DNA of 64,000 nucleotides, taken from NCBI RefSeq assembly GCF_001021975.1, contig NZ_CP009928.1, positions 1,178,001-1,242,000 on the forward strand, written 5' to 3'. A model generated the notes under the pieces. That model made no database searches, had not been told where the DNA came from, and saw only the letters and a program-made list of their open reading frames with translations. Both the position numbers and the translations under genes were made by a program. Positions 24,763-33,407 of this stretch are shown here, in pieces. Position 1 is the stretch's first letter; every line of letters begins with the position of its first letter. The DNA comes from Chryseobacterium gallinarum. GTDB taxonomy: Bacteria > Bacteroidota > Bacteroidia > Flavobacteriales > Weeksellaceae.

Positions 24763-25410
24763 TTACTTCCTTCGAAGGAAGTTTACTCCATCACGCAAAG
24801 GTAAAATAAGATTTTCAAAATCTTCATCTTTTGCAGCCAAATCATTCAATTCCTGAATAGATTGGGTAGACTTCAGCCTGGGGTTTTCTTCCAATACTTT
24901 TCCGTACCACAAAACATTATCAAACAAAATCACAGATCCGGATTGTGTTCTTGGTTTAATCAACCTGAAATAGTCTGCGTAATTTTCTTTATCAGCATCT
25001 ACAAAAATGAGATCAAAAACTTCATCGGTTTCTTTTAAAAATTCTTTGGCATCCTGAAGTTTAAAATCAATCTGGCCGGCATACTCGCTGGATTCAAAAT
25101 ATTTTTTTGGCAGATAGGCCAGATCTTCATTCACATCCAGGGTGGTAATTTTCCCGTCCTTTGCAAGTCCTGCTGCCAGACACAAAGTGGCATACCCTGT
25201 AAATGTTCCTATTTCCAAAACGTTTTTGGGCTGCATCATCTGGGAAATGATTGTCAGTAACCTCCCTTGCTGATATCCTGAGATCATATGGGGCTGCGTC
25301 GTTTTTTGATAAGTTTCCCTTCTTAGCTTTTTCAGGATTTCGGATTCCGTGGATGCGTGTGCTTCCAAATATCGATCCATTTCAGGATTCTTTTCTTCAA
25401 AAAAACTCAT
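24763..25410 (-). CDS. SAM-dependent O-methyltransferase (CCoAOMT type)
   Basis: 215 residues, class I Rossmann methyltransferase. The SAM-binding loop is 'VLEIGTFTGYATLCLAAGL', then 'ITTLDVNED', the acidic metal site 'DLIFVDADKENY' and 'GSVILFDNVLWYGKV'. The family (PF01596) methylates catechol-like hydroxyls or, in some bacteria, tRNA hydroxyuridine (TrmR). Which applies here cannot be decided. Promoter TAAATTTG lies 17 nt upstream. The last codons and stop form an 18-bp perfect palindrome (24765-24782). Confidence 0.9.
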   Translation of the reverse strand: MSFFEEKNPEMDRYLEAHASTESEILKKLRRETYQKTTQPHMISGYQQGRLLTIISQMMQPKNVLEIGTFTGYATLCLAAGLAKDGKITTLDVNEDLAYLPKKYFESSEYAGQIDFKLQDAKEFLKETDEVFDLIFVDADKENYADYFRLIKPRTQSGSVILFDNVLWYGKVLEENPRLKSTQSIQELNDLAAKDEDFENLILPLRDGVNFLRRK

Positions 25411-25427
25411 ACCATTCTTAATTTAAA

Positions 25428-25435
25428 CAAATTTA
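25428..25435 (-). promoter_or_regulatory. promoter of the O-methyltransferase gene
   Basis: TAAATTTG on the minus strand, 17 nt before the ATG at 25410. Confidence 0.5.
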
Positions 25436-25483
25436 AGGATTTTAAAACTTTTGAATCACTCCTCTAATAACAAGATATAAAAA

Positions 25484-25502
25484 AGAGGGAATTAATCCCT
25501 CT
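25484..25502 (-). terminator. terminator of the cysteine-rich peptide gene
   Basis: 7-bp stem (AGAGGGA and TCCCTCT) with a 5-nt loop; on the minus strand it is followed by six T. It lies about 36 bp after the stop of the 50-residue peptide. Confidence 0.7.
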
Positions 25503-25537
25503 CTTTCCTAGATCTATACTTTGAAACAAAAAAATCA

Positions 25538-25690
25538 TTATATAGCTATACAATAGCGCCCTTTTGAAGGACATGCCCATCCCGGACAGCAATCACTGCT
25601 TCTTTGACAGATTATTTGTGGATTACATTCCGTAGCGGCTCCCTGTACATTTTTCATTTCTCCTCTTGAGAGTTTTTTTGAATTTTTCAT
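25538..25690 (-). CDS. leader peptide plus six-cysteine knottin-like core (bacteriocin-like)
   Basis: 50-residue peptide. Residues 1-17 form a leader, 'MKNSKKLSRGEMKNVQG', of the 'KKLSRxEMKxxxG' type found before secreted small peptides in Chryseobacterium; the cleavage site would be Gly-Ala (17/18) rather than Gly-Gly. The remaining 33 residues hold six cysteines, C22, C28, C34, C35, C40 and C47, spaced C-X5-C-X5-CC-X4-C-X6-C. That is the classical inhibitor-cystine-knot arrangement. The ATG, stop, downstream terminator and leader all agree. No peptidase-transporter or modification gene lies in the window, and I found no clear promoter box. Function unknown; toxin, bacteriocin or signal are all possible. 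Confidence 0.8.
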   Translation of the reverse strand: MKNSKKLSRGEMKNVQGAATECNPQIICQRSSDCCPGWACPSKGRYCIAI

Positions 25691-25892
25691 AATTATTTGA
25701 TTTAGCATTATCTCCTACTCTTTAAGATTTTCGGATTACTCTTATTATTCTCGATTAAGAGACTTAAATATACACATTTCTAAAATACAAACAATTGATT
25801 TTCAAAGCAAAATACATTAACAAAATCAGGACCGGGAAAACACCTATTAAAAAAACCGGGAAAATACGGATGTTTTTATGAAATATTACTCC

Positions 25893-25900
25893 TATCTTTG
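25893..25900 (+). promoter_or_regulatory. promoter of a small plus-strand gene
   Basis: TATCTTTG, 40 nt before the ATG at 25941. The -33 region is T-rich without an exact TTG. Confidence 0.5.
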
Positions 25901-25940
25901 TGACATAGAAAACGGGTAAAAACACTAAGAGAAACAAAAA

Positions 25941-26096
25941 ATGATGGCAGAAGAAAAACAAACTAACCATGGGAATCAAAAAATCGTCTTGCAAAAAAGT
26001 AAAACGAAAACTTCTGCTCAAAAAACCAAAGCTGGAATATCCAATTCACTTTTGAAAAGAATTATTTCATTATTGAAAAAAGAAGAATTAATCTGA
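25941..26096 (+). CDS. small basic protein, unknown
   Basis: 51 codons beginning ATGATG: MMAEEKQTNHGNQKIVLQKS, then a Lys/Thr/Ser-rich middle and an amphipathic C-terminal helix 'LLKRIISLLKKEELI'. It is not recognised. Support comes from context: a TATCTTTG box 40 nt upstream and a perfect terminator 8 bp after the stop, so a transcript of about 230 nt is expected. Another frame offers a 28-codon basic ORF from ATG 25969 (MGIKKSSCKKVKRKLLLKKP...), so the true product is uncertain, or the RNA may be non-coding. Confidence 0.45.
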   Translation: MMAEEKQTNHGNQKIVLQKSKTKTSAQKTKAGISNSLLKRIISLLKKEELI

Positions 26097-26104
26097 TTAA
26101 AAAA

Positions 26105-26128
26105 AAATCCCGAATTACTTCGGGATTT
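26105..26128. terminator. bidirectional terminator
   Basis: Perfect 10-bp stem (AAATCCCGAA and TTCGGGATTT), TTAC loop, with T-tracts in both directions. It serves the small plus-strand gene and the M1 aminopeptidase gene. Confidence 0.85.
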
Positions 26129-26150
26129 GTTTTTAGAATACCTCAAAAAG

Positions 26151-28646
26151 CTATTTATATTTCGTCATTATTTGTTTCAATACCGCAATCTGTTTACTAA
26201 TGTTCCCCTGATTTTGTGGCTTGTTATTTAAAAGTTCATTCTTTTTATTTAATCCTGCTTCCAATGCAGTATAAATTTCCTTTTTAATTTCAGCATCTTT
26301 TGTCAGTTCATTTTTTTCCTGATTTAAAACATTGGCAATTCCCTTTGTTGCAGCTAAATCATCAGACTCCATAATTCTGTTGAATCCTTCTTCTGCAAAT
26401 TTTCCCAATACCGGATTACGTAGTTTTACCAATGGATAAAGAGCCACAATGGAGACAGTATATTGCATTTGAGAATCTATTTTGTTCTCAATAACAATGG
26501 GAAGCATTTTAACAACCATATCCCTAGAGGCTTGTGAAAGATCTATTTTATTAGCCAGAGCTTTGGCTTTTGAAGGATCTGTAGCCATGATAGCAAGAAA
26601 TGAATTAGCTTTTACCGAGTTGGACACCGCATCTATTCCTTTTTCGAATAGTGGCAGGTATTTTTTATTTTTGGTCTTAGACAGAGCAGAAATGGCCGCT
26701 GCCTGCACTAACGTTTTTGAATCCTCAGCAGCTATCTTTTCAACATCCGCAATCAGATATTTATTTTGCTTCGCGTCTGTAAGATCCAATAATTCCAAGG
26801 CCTTAATTCTGATTCTAAAGAAAGGATCTTTCAAAGCTGCGGATAACAATTTAACAGATGCTGGATTATTCAAATCCTCCTTAATACCTACCAATGCTTT
26901 ATAACGGCTTAAAAACTCTTTGGAATGAGTAAACTGAATCAGATTTTGTTCAGCCGTTTTTGTATCTGTAATTTCAGAAAGCAATACTCCATCAGCGTTA
27001 ATATTAATCAAATCAGGCTTTATGGAAACATTAAAATTAAGCCTATTTTTTGCCTGAGCCTTTACCCATACATTATACCGTACCGGCTTTCCATTATCAT
27101 AAACGTCTATTGCCAAAGGAAATTCAAAAGGTTTTTCCTGTGATTGGTCAATCATCACTTCTACTTGTTTTTTAACAGGTTCAAAAGTATATGAATATTG
27201 TAATTTAGGATTTCCACTTCCATAATACCATTGATTAAAGAACCAATTCAGATCTTTTCCGGATATTTTTTCAAATGATAATCTTAATTGCTGAACCTCT
27301 GCATTTTTATACTCATAGGTTTTTAGAAAATCACTTATCCCGGCAAAAAAGGCATCATCTCCCAAATAGTTTCTCAGCATATGAAGAATTCCGCCTCCTT
27401 TTTCATAGGATACTACATCAAAAGTATCTTCAGGAGAATCATAACTAAATCTCACAAGATCTTTTTTAAAGTTCGAAGGACTATTAATATATTTATTGAC
27501 ATTAGATAATAAATGATAATCTGCCTGGTCTTTCCCATATTTATATTCATTCCAGAGATATTGGGAATAATTTGCAAATGACTCGTTCAGGGTAAGATTA
27601 CTCCAGCTCTCTGCAGTTACCAGATCCCCGAACCAATGATGGAACAACTCATGAGCAATATATTCTTCCCATTTATTTTCATCAATTAATTGTCCTGGCT
27701 TCTGCATTACCCCCATATTATGAATAGTAGCAGTCGTATTTTCCATAGCTACACTTGGATAGTCTCTTCCGGTAATCTGTGAATATTTGGGCCAGGGATA
27801 ATCATAATTTAGCTTCTTAGAGAAAAATTCCATCATTTCAGGGGTATTTCCGTAGATCTGTCTGGCATAAGGCTCATATTCCTTTTCTATATAATAATCT
27901 ATCGGAACATTCCTCCATTTATCCTTTACTACACTATATTCTCCTACCCCCATAAAGAAAAGATATACTGCATGCCTTTTCTCCATTACCCAATGATCCG
28001 TTCTCATATTACCAGGTTCTTTTTGAGACTCTTTTAAAATACCATTAGAAAGGGTAATATATTTGTCTGGAACGGTCATATAAATTTCCTGGGTAGTTTT
28101 TTGATTAGGCTTATCTATCGTTGGAAACCATACTGATGAGAATTCAGATTCACCATCTGTCCAGATCTGAATAGGCTTATCAGGATCTTTACCATCTGCG
28201 TTAATGAAATAAAGTCCTTTTGCCGGACTTCCCTGCTCTTCTACTACATTAGGTCGGGAAGTATATTTGATATAAACCGTATAATCCTGGTTTTGGCGAT
28301 ATGTTCTATCAAGATTGATACTAAGAATATTGTCACTGTAGTGGTACTTTAATAGAATACGGCTTCCTTCCCTATCCATTGCTACCTCATGAATCAACAT
28401 ACCTTTCGCATCCAGTATCAATGAATCTGATGGATAAAAATAGGGAGATGCTGTGAGCCACTCTTCTCCGTTCATCCGTTCCTTCTGATAGTCAAAATTA
28501 ACTTTCAGTTTCGTATGCTTCAGTTCAGTACTTTTTGTATGAGTAGCTTTATATATTTTTTCTCTCCCGGAAGTCTCAGTTTGTGCAAAAGCCTTTCCAG
28601 ATAAAGAGAAAACTAATAAACTTACCGATAGAATAATTTTTTTCAT
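26151..28646 (-). CDS. M1-family metallo-aminopeptidase
   Basis: 831 residues, exported (signal peptide 'KKIILSVSLLVFSLSGKAFA'). The gluzincin site is complete: 'HELFHHW' (H332, E333, H336) and 'NESFANY' with the third ligand E355, 18 residues after the HExxH motif. The exopeptidase motif reads 'VAMEN' instead of GAMEN. A HEAT-like helical region fills about residues 590-830 ('SVKLLSAALKDPFFRIRIKA', 'LVQAAAISALSKTKNKKYLP'). The enzyme removes N-terminal residues from peptides in the periplasm or at the surface. The start at 28646 gives the signal peptide; the frame extends 9 codons further up. Confidence 0.93.
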   Translation of the reverse strand: MKKIILSVSLLVFSLSGKAFAQTETSGREKIYKATHTKSTELKHTKLKVNFDYQKERMNGEEWLTASPYFYPSDSLILDAKGMLIHEVAMDREGSRILLKYHYSDNILSINLDRTYRQNQDYTVYIKYTSRPNVVEEQGSPAKGLYFINADGKDPDKPIQIWTDGESEFSSVWFPTIDKPNQKTTQEIYMTVPDKYITLSNGILKESQKEPGNMRTDHWVMEKRHAVYLFFMGVGEYSVVKDKWRNVPIDYYIEKEYEPYARQIYGNTPEMMEFFSKKLNYDYPWPKYSQITGRDYPSVAMENTTATIHNMGVMQKPGQLIDENKWEEYIAHELFHHWFGDLVTAESWSNLTLNESFANYSQYLWNEYKYGKDQADYHLLSNVNKYINSPSNFKKDLVRFSYDSPEDTFDVVSYEKGGGILHMLRNYLGDDAFFAGISDFLKTYEYKNAEVQQLRLSFEKISGKDLNWFFNQWYYGSGNPKLQYSYTFEPVKKQVEVMIDQSQEKPFEFPLAIDVYDNGKPVRYNVWVKAQAKNRLNFNVSIKPDLININADGVLLSEITDTKTAEQNLIQFTHSKEFLSRYKALVGIKEDLNNPASVKLLSAALKDPFFRIRIKALELLDLTDAKQNKYLIADVEKIAAEDSKTLVQAAAISALSKTKNKKYLPLFEKGIDAVSNSVKANSFLAIMATDPSKAKALANKIDLSQASRDMVVKMLPIVIENKIDSQMQYTVSIVALYPLVKLRNPVLGKFAEEGFNRIMESDDLAATKGIANVLNQEKNELTKDAEIKKEIYTALEAGLNKKNELLNNKPQNQGNISKQIAVLKQIMTKYK

Positions 28647-28813
28647 ATAACTATTATTTATTTTTAAATGCAAATACAGGATAGGCGGTGGTACTCTTCT
28701 TTTTCAACAATACTTCATTGACTCTCAAAAGACTATATCGATTTTATTTTCAATAAGTTGAATAATTTATTGAAAAGTTACATCTAAAAATAGCACAATT
28801 CATTACATAAAAA

Positions 28814-28836
28814 AAGATCCCGAAAATCGGGATCTT
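28814..28836 (-). terminator. terminator of the OmpA-family gene
   Basis: Perfect 10-bp stem (AAGATCCCGA and TCGGGATCTT) with an AAA loop; T-tract on the minus strand, 22 bp past the stop. Confidence 0.85.
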
Positions 28837-28857
28837 CTGTACTGTATTATTCAGTAA

Positions 28858-29691
28858 TTATTTTTTAGGAGCAATATCCATCAGTTTCATAAATTCATCC
28901 AGCTTAGGCATAATGATGATTTCCGTTCTTCTGTTTTCCGCTCTTCCGGATACACTCATATTAGTTGCTTTCGGATTATATTCTGAACGCCCTCCTGCAG
29001 TAATCCTCGCAGGGTCTACTCCAAATTGGGTCTGAAGCACCTTAGCTACCGAAGTTCCTCTTAATGCAGAAAGATCCCAGTTGTCTCTTGGAAGATTTGG
29101 GGAATTCAAAGGAGCATTATCTGTGTTACCTTCAATCAATACTGAGTATTTATCATAGTCATTGATCACTTTGGCTACTTTACCCAGTACCTCCTGAGCG
29201 GCAGGTAGAATATTATAATCTCCTGTTTTGTATAACATTTTATCAGAAAGGGAGATCATTACTACTCCTTTCAATACTTTCACCTGTACATCTTCATCAG
29301 ATACATTATCTAAAGATCTCTTCAGCTTGTTAGACAATGCGAGGTTCAGACTATCGTTTTTAGCATTGCTTGAAATCAGCTGTTTGATATATGAATTGGA
29401 AGCGTTGATTTCTCCCACCAGTTTATCAATGTTAGCAGAACTTTTTCCTGTATTGGATAAACATGCATCCAGGGATGATTTTAAAGCATCATGCTGACTT
29501 TTCAGTAAATTATTTTCACCGGTCAATGCAGAATTCTGAGATTTCAAATCCTGAATTTCTCTTTGTCTTTCCCCGATATTTTCAATACACTGCTTATAGT
29601 TTGTGCTCAAAGCATCATATTGCTTCTTACTGACACAAGATGTCATTCCCAGCGCCATTGCAGAAACTGCTAAAATTTTTAAAATCTTCAT
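28858..29691 (-). CDS. OmpA-family peptidoglycan-binding lipoprotein
   Basis: 277 residues. Lipoprotein signal peptide 'MKILKILAVSAMALGMTSC' (C19), then a coiled coil at about 25-125 ('ALTGENNLLKSQHDALKSSL'). The C-terminal OmpA domain (about 140-265) binds peptidoglycan: 'VLIEGNTDNAPLNSPNLPRD', 'NWDLSALRGTSVAKVLQ' and 'GRAENRRTEIIIMPK'. It probably tethers the outer membrane to the cell wall. It shares a divergent promoter region with tilS. Confidence 0.92.
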   Translation of the reverse strand: MKILKILAVSAMALGMTSCVSKKQYDALSTNYKQCIENIGERQREIQDLKSQNSALTGENNLLKSQHDALKSSLDACLSNTGKSSANIDKLVGEINASNSYIKQLISSNAKNDSLNLALSNKLKRSLDNVSDEDVQVKVLKGVVMISLSDKMLYKTGDYNILPAAQEVLGKVAKVINDYDKYSVLIEGNTDNAPLNSPNLPRDNWDLSALRGTSVAKVLQTQFGVDPARITAGGRSEYNPKATNMSVSGRAENRRTEIIIMPKLDEFMKLMDIAPKK

Positions 29692-29713
29692 AAGTAATCA
29701 TTTTTAGACTACT

Positions 29714-29721
29714 CAAAGTTA
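29714..29721 (-). promoter_or_regulatory. promoter of the OmpA-family gene
   Basis: TAACTTTG on the minus strand, 22 nt before the ATG. Confidence 0.5.
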
Positions 29722-29747
29722 TGGAAATTCAATTGAATTATATGGGT

Positions 29748-29755
29748 TATCTTTG
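29748..29755 (+). promoter_or_regulatory. promoter of tilS
   Basis: TATCTTTG, 23 nt before the tilS ATG; only 26 bp from the divergent OmpA-gene box. Confidence 0.6.
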
Positions 29756-29778
29756 CATAAAAGAAATTCTCAACATAT

Positions 29779-31125
29779 ATGTTGAAAAAATTAAGCTTTA
29801 GAAATCAATTAGAAAATCTCATTCACCAGCCTGAGAAACAAACATACCTTTTAGCGGTGAGCGGAGGGGCAGACTCTATGGTTTTAGCCTCATTATTTCA
29901 GGGTTTAAGAATTGACAGCCAGGGTACGGAATATGATTTTCAGATAGCTCATATCAATTATAAACTCCGGGATAAAGATTCTGACCTGGACCAGAAAGTA
30001 GCTCAGGATTTTTGTGAGAAAAATCATATAAAATTTCACCTGTATGAAGTTTCCGGAAAAGATCAGAAGCCGAAAAATTCTATCCAGTTATGGGCAAGGG
30101 AGCTCCGTTATCGTTTTTTTAAAGAAATTCAGCAAAAGGAAAAACTGAAATATCTCGTTACTGCCCATCATCTTAATGACCAGTTGGAAACATTTCTTAT
30201 TAATCTTTCAAAGGCTTCGGGAATTAAAGGATTAAGCGGTATTCCTTCCCGTGATCATCATATTCTTCGCCCGCTTTTAAATTTCTCTAAGGAAGAAATC
30301 TATCAGTTTGCCGGAGAGCACGGGATTGAATTCAGGGAAGATCTTTCCAATAAAAAAAATGATTACTTAAGAAACAAGATCAGAAACGAAATTGTTCCGA
30401 AATTATTGGAAACCAATGATCACTTCCTTGATAACTTTAAAAAAAGCTCCTCTTACCTGAATCAGACCAAAGATTTTGTTCAAAAGCAGATTCAGTATAT
30501 TGAAAATAACCTCACCGTATTTAACCAAAGCCATAAAATTCTATCAAAAGAAAAACTGGATCAGGAAAGCGATTTTGTGAAGTTTGAGATTCTGAAAAAA
30601 TACGGATTTAATCAGGAAGAAGAAATCCCTAAAATTTTTAAGGCAGAAAACAACAGTTCTTTTTTTTCCAAAGAATACCGATTGATTGTTAACCGGAATG
30701 AATTGATATTGGTTGACAGGACACAGAATCAGGAAACTCAAACAGAAATTCTTCTAATGGATCATTTTGATTTTTCAGAACATCAGATCAATATGAATAT
30801 CGGTACTATAGAAAATATTGAAGAAATCAATAAAAGTTTTGAATGGTATTTTGATGCTAAAAAACTTCACTTTCCACTGTATTTAAGAAAACAGCAGGAT
30901 GGAGATGAATTTTATCCGTCTGGTTTTTCGGGGAAAAAGAAAGTTTCTAAGTTTTTTAGGGACGAAAAATTATCTATTTTAGCGAAGCAAAAAATTTGGA
31001 TACTGACTGACAGCCACAATTCCGTACTTGGAGTATTGCCTCTCAGACAAGATAAAAGATATGCAAGGAATGAGAAAACAAAATGGAGTCTCAAAATTTT
31101 TAATGAAACAAAAAATGAAATTTAG
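29779..31125 (+). CDS. tilS: tRNA(Ile)-lysidine synthetase
   Basis: Attaches lysine to C34 of tRNA-Ile(CAU), changing its codon reading from AUG to AUA. The 448-residue protein has the PP-loop 'AVSGGADSMVL' (S28-S33) with the family motifs 'INYKLRDKDSDLD' and 'LVTAHHLNDQLETFLINLSK' after it. The C-terminal TilS domain reads 'FPLYLRKQQDGDEFYPSGFS' and 'KKKVSKFFRDEKLSILAKQK'. The 3' end overlaps the start of dsbD by 11 bp, so the two are probably cotranscribed. Confidence 0.95.
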   Translation: MLKKLSFRNQLENLIHQPEKQTYLLAVSGGADSMVLASLFQGLRIDSQGTEYDFQIAHINYKLRDKDSDLDQKVAQDFCEKNHIKFHLYEVSGKDQKPKNSIQLWARELRYRFFKEIQQKEKLKYLVTAHHLNDQLETFLINLSKASGIKGLSGIPSRDHHILRPLLNFSKEEIYQFAGEHGIEFREDLSNKKNDYLRNKIRNEIVPKLLETNDHFLDNFKKSSSYLNQTKDFVQKQIQYIENNLTVFNQSHKILSKEKLDQESDFVKFEILKKYGFNQEEEIPKIFKAENNSSFFSKEYRLIVNRNELILVDRTQNQETQTEILLMDHFDFSEHQINMNIGTIENIEEINKSFEWYFDAKKLHFPLYLRKQQDGDEFYPSGFSGKKKVSKFFRDEKLSILAKQKIWILTDSHNSVLGVLPLRQDKRYARNEKTKWSLKIFNETKNEI

Positions 31126-33184
31126 AAATTGGTTTTTATTAATTCTACTCTTTTTAGCAACAGGAATTAATGCACAGATAAAAAACCCTGTTAAGTTTAA
31201 GTTCACCATTAACGATCTGGGGAATAACCAGTATGAAGCAGTTTTAAATGCCACCATGGAGAGTGGATGGCATATTTACTCTAAGGATCTTCCTGAAGAC
31301 ACAGGGATTCCCACCGAGTATAAAGTTTCAGGAAAAAATATTGAGCTGATCGGAAAATTTACTGAAGTAGGTAAAAAGCATGAAGAATTTTCGGAGGCTT
31401 TCGGAGGAACTATCGTTTACTATTCCAATACAGCGGGCTTCAAACAGAAATTCAAATTAAAAGACCCGGCAAAACCGGCTGACGTTACTTCTGAGATTAC
31501 TTATCAGACTTGTGATGACAGGGTTTGTCTTGCTCCCAATACGTTAGAATTCAATCAAAAGGTTACTCCAAAAGGAGCTACTGAAGAGGTTGCTCCTGAA
31601 GAGACCGAAGTTGCTGTAAAAGATTCAGCGAAAATAGTTGAAACCATTACAGAAAATCCGGCAAAACAGGAAGTTACAGTGGCTCAAACTTCAACACTGG
31701 ATCCTAAACAGCTTAAAATTGAAACGATTGATTTCAAAAATCCATTAACGGATTGCGGAACAGCGTCAACAAAAGTGGATGAAAATTACTGGACTTATCT
31801 ATTTCTGGGCTTCATCGGAGGTTTGATTGCTTTGCTGACACCTTGCGTTTTTCCTATGATCCCGTTAACGGTTTCCTTCTTTACAAAAGGAAATAAAAAT
31901 AAAGCCAAAGGAAAGAGAGATGCCCTTATCTATGGCTTTTTTATCCTGCTTATCTTTGTACTGTTAAGTATTCCTTTCCATGTTATTGATGGGATTGCAG
32001 GAAACATCTTCAATGAGATTTCCACAAGTGTGTGGCTGAATATTGCCTTCTTTATCATATTCATTTTCTTTGCCGGAAGTTTCTTCGGGTATTATGATAT
32101 TACTTTACCAAGCTCAATTGCCAATAAATCTTCTAAAGCTGAAGAAGCGGGCGGTATTATCGGTATTTTCTTCATGGCATTGACACTGGTAATCGTTTCA
32201 TTCTCCTGTACAGGGCCTATCCTGGGAAGCTTATTAGGAAGTGCCGTTACCGGATCTTCAAATGTGCCTATGCTATTGACATTTGCCCTGGCAGGATTCG
32301 GGTTGGCATGGGCTATTGTTTTTGGATTACTGGCATTATTCCCACAGGCATTACAAAGCCTTCCGAAATCCGGAGGATGGATGAATACTGTGAAAGTAGT
32401 TCTGGGCTTTGTAGAACTGGCACTGGCATTAAAATTCTTATCGAAAGCGGATCTGGTATCGAAAACCTTCTTCCTGAAAAGGGAACTTTTCATCGCGATC
32501 TGGATCATTATTGCTTTAGGATTGGCTTTATATTTATTTGGATTAATCAGATTCCCTCACGACGACAAAAAACCTAAAATTTCTATTACAAGAAAAATCC
32601 TTGGAGTTTTAGGATTTGGTTTTGTCATTTATCTGGTTCAGGGATTAATTCCTTCCGACCGTCCTAAGCTTCAATTGCTGAGTGGAATTCTTCCTCCGTT
32701 AAATGTGAGCTACTTCCATGACGAAAAGGATGGTATTTTAGGAATGCACCCGGAACATGATTTCTTTAAAGCCATTGAAATTGCCAAAAAAGAAAATAAA
32801 CCAATCCTTATTGACTTTACCGGATACGGTTGTGAAAACTGCCGGAAAATGGAAGAATTTGTATGGAGTGAGGCAGATATCTTACCTATCCTTCAAAATG
32901 ATGTGGTTTTAGCTTCTCTATATGTAGATGACAAAGAAGAGCTTCCTGAGGATCAAAAAACTAAAATTGACCTTGGAGACGGACAGATTAAAAAAGTAAA
33001 AACAATAGGAGACAGATGGAGCTTATTCCAGCAGGTTAATTTTAATAATAATTCACAACCTCACTATGTTTTGATCACTCCTGACGGCAAAGTAATCAAT
33101 ACTCCTGTTTCAGGATATATGCCGAAAGAAGACTTTAAGAAGTTTTTGGAGTGTGGAGTCAATTATTTCAAGAAAAACAAATAG
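31115..33184 (+). CDS. dsbD: DsbD-family protein-disulfide reductase
   Basis: 689 residues with all three DsbD parts. A signal peptide ('KFRNWFLLILLFLATGINAQ') leads to a periplasmic alpha domain whose cysteines are in 'TCDDRVCLAP' (C133, C138). The eight-helix beta domain contains 'LLTPCVFPMIPLTVSFFTKG' and 'VIVSFSCTGPILGSLLG'. The C-terminal thioredoxin domain has 'YGCENCRKME' (C573, C576). It passes electrons from cytoplasmic thioredoxin to periplasmic proteins. ATG 31115 is chosen because the signal peptide starts there; 31103 is possible. Confidence 0.93.
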   Translation: MKFRNWFLLILLFLATGINAQIKNPVKFKFTINDLGNNQYEAVLNATMESGWHIYSKDLPEDTGIPTEYKVSGKNIELIGKFTEVGKKHEEFSEAFGGTIVYYSNTAGFKQKFKLKDPAKPADVTSEITYQTCDDRVCLAPNTLEFNQKVTPKGATEEVAPEETEVAVKDSAKIVETITENPAKQEVTVAQTSTLDPKQLKIETIDFKNPLTDCGTASTKVDENYWTYLFLGFIGGLIALLTPCVFPMIPLTVSFFTKGNKNKAKGKRDALIYGFFILLIFVLLSIPFHVIDGIAGNIFNEISTSVWLNIAFFIIFIFFAGSFFGYYDITLPSSIANKSSKAEEAGGIIGIFFMALTLVIVSFSCTGPILGSLLGSAVTGSSNVPMLLTFALAGFGLAWAIVFGLLALFPQALQSLPKSGGWMNTVKVVLGFVELALALKFLSKADLVSKTFFLKRELFIAIWIIIALGLALYLFGLIRFPHDDKKPKISITRKILGVLGFGFVIYLVQGLIPSDRPKLQLLSGILPPLNVSYFHDEKDGILGMHPEHDFFKAIEIAKKENKPILIDFTGYGCENCRKMEEFVWSEADILPILQNDVVLASLYVDDKEELPEDQKTKIDLGDGQIKKVKTIGDRWSLFQQVNFNNNSQPHYVLITPDGKVINTPVSGYMPKEDFKKFLECGVNYFKKNK

Positions 33185-33216
33185 TTTTTGTTTTAAAATA
33201 TTACAAGATATTACAG

Positions 33217-33240
33217 GCCTTATCAACGCATTGATAAGGC
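33217..33240 (+). terminator. terminator of tilS-dsbD
   Basis: Perfect 10-bp stem (GCCTTATCAA and TTGATAAGGC), CGCA loop, six T after it. Confidence 0.9.
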
Positions 33241-33407
33241 TTTTTTAATGCATTGATTTAACAGTATTTAATTATTTCTTATTAAAGAAACACAAAAATA
33301 ATTAACACTCTTTCATTTTAGGTACGAACTTTGTATCGATTTCTCAAAACTACGATCGGGTTTTTAAATTTTCATTCAATACCGTTTAACATTTTAAAGC
33401 ATTAATT

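Noticed and set aside
25764..26021. 85-codon minus-strand ORF, hydrophobic and Phe-rich
   Set aside because: It is antisense to the better-supported plus-strand promoter, small ORF and terminator. Its composition is that of reverse-read A-rich DNA, and it has no family resemblance or promoter.
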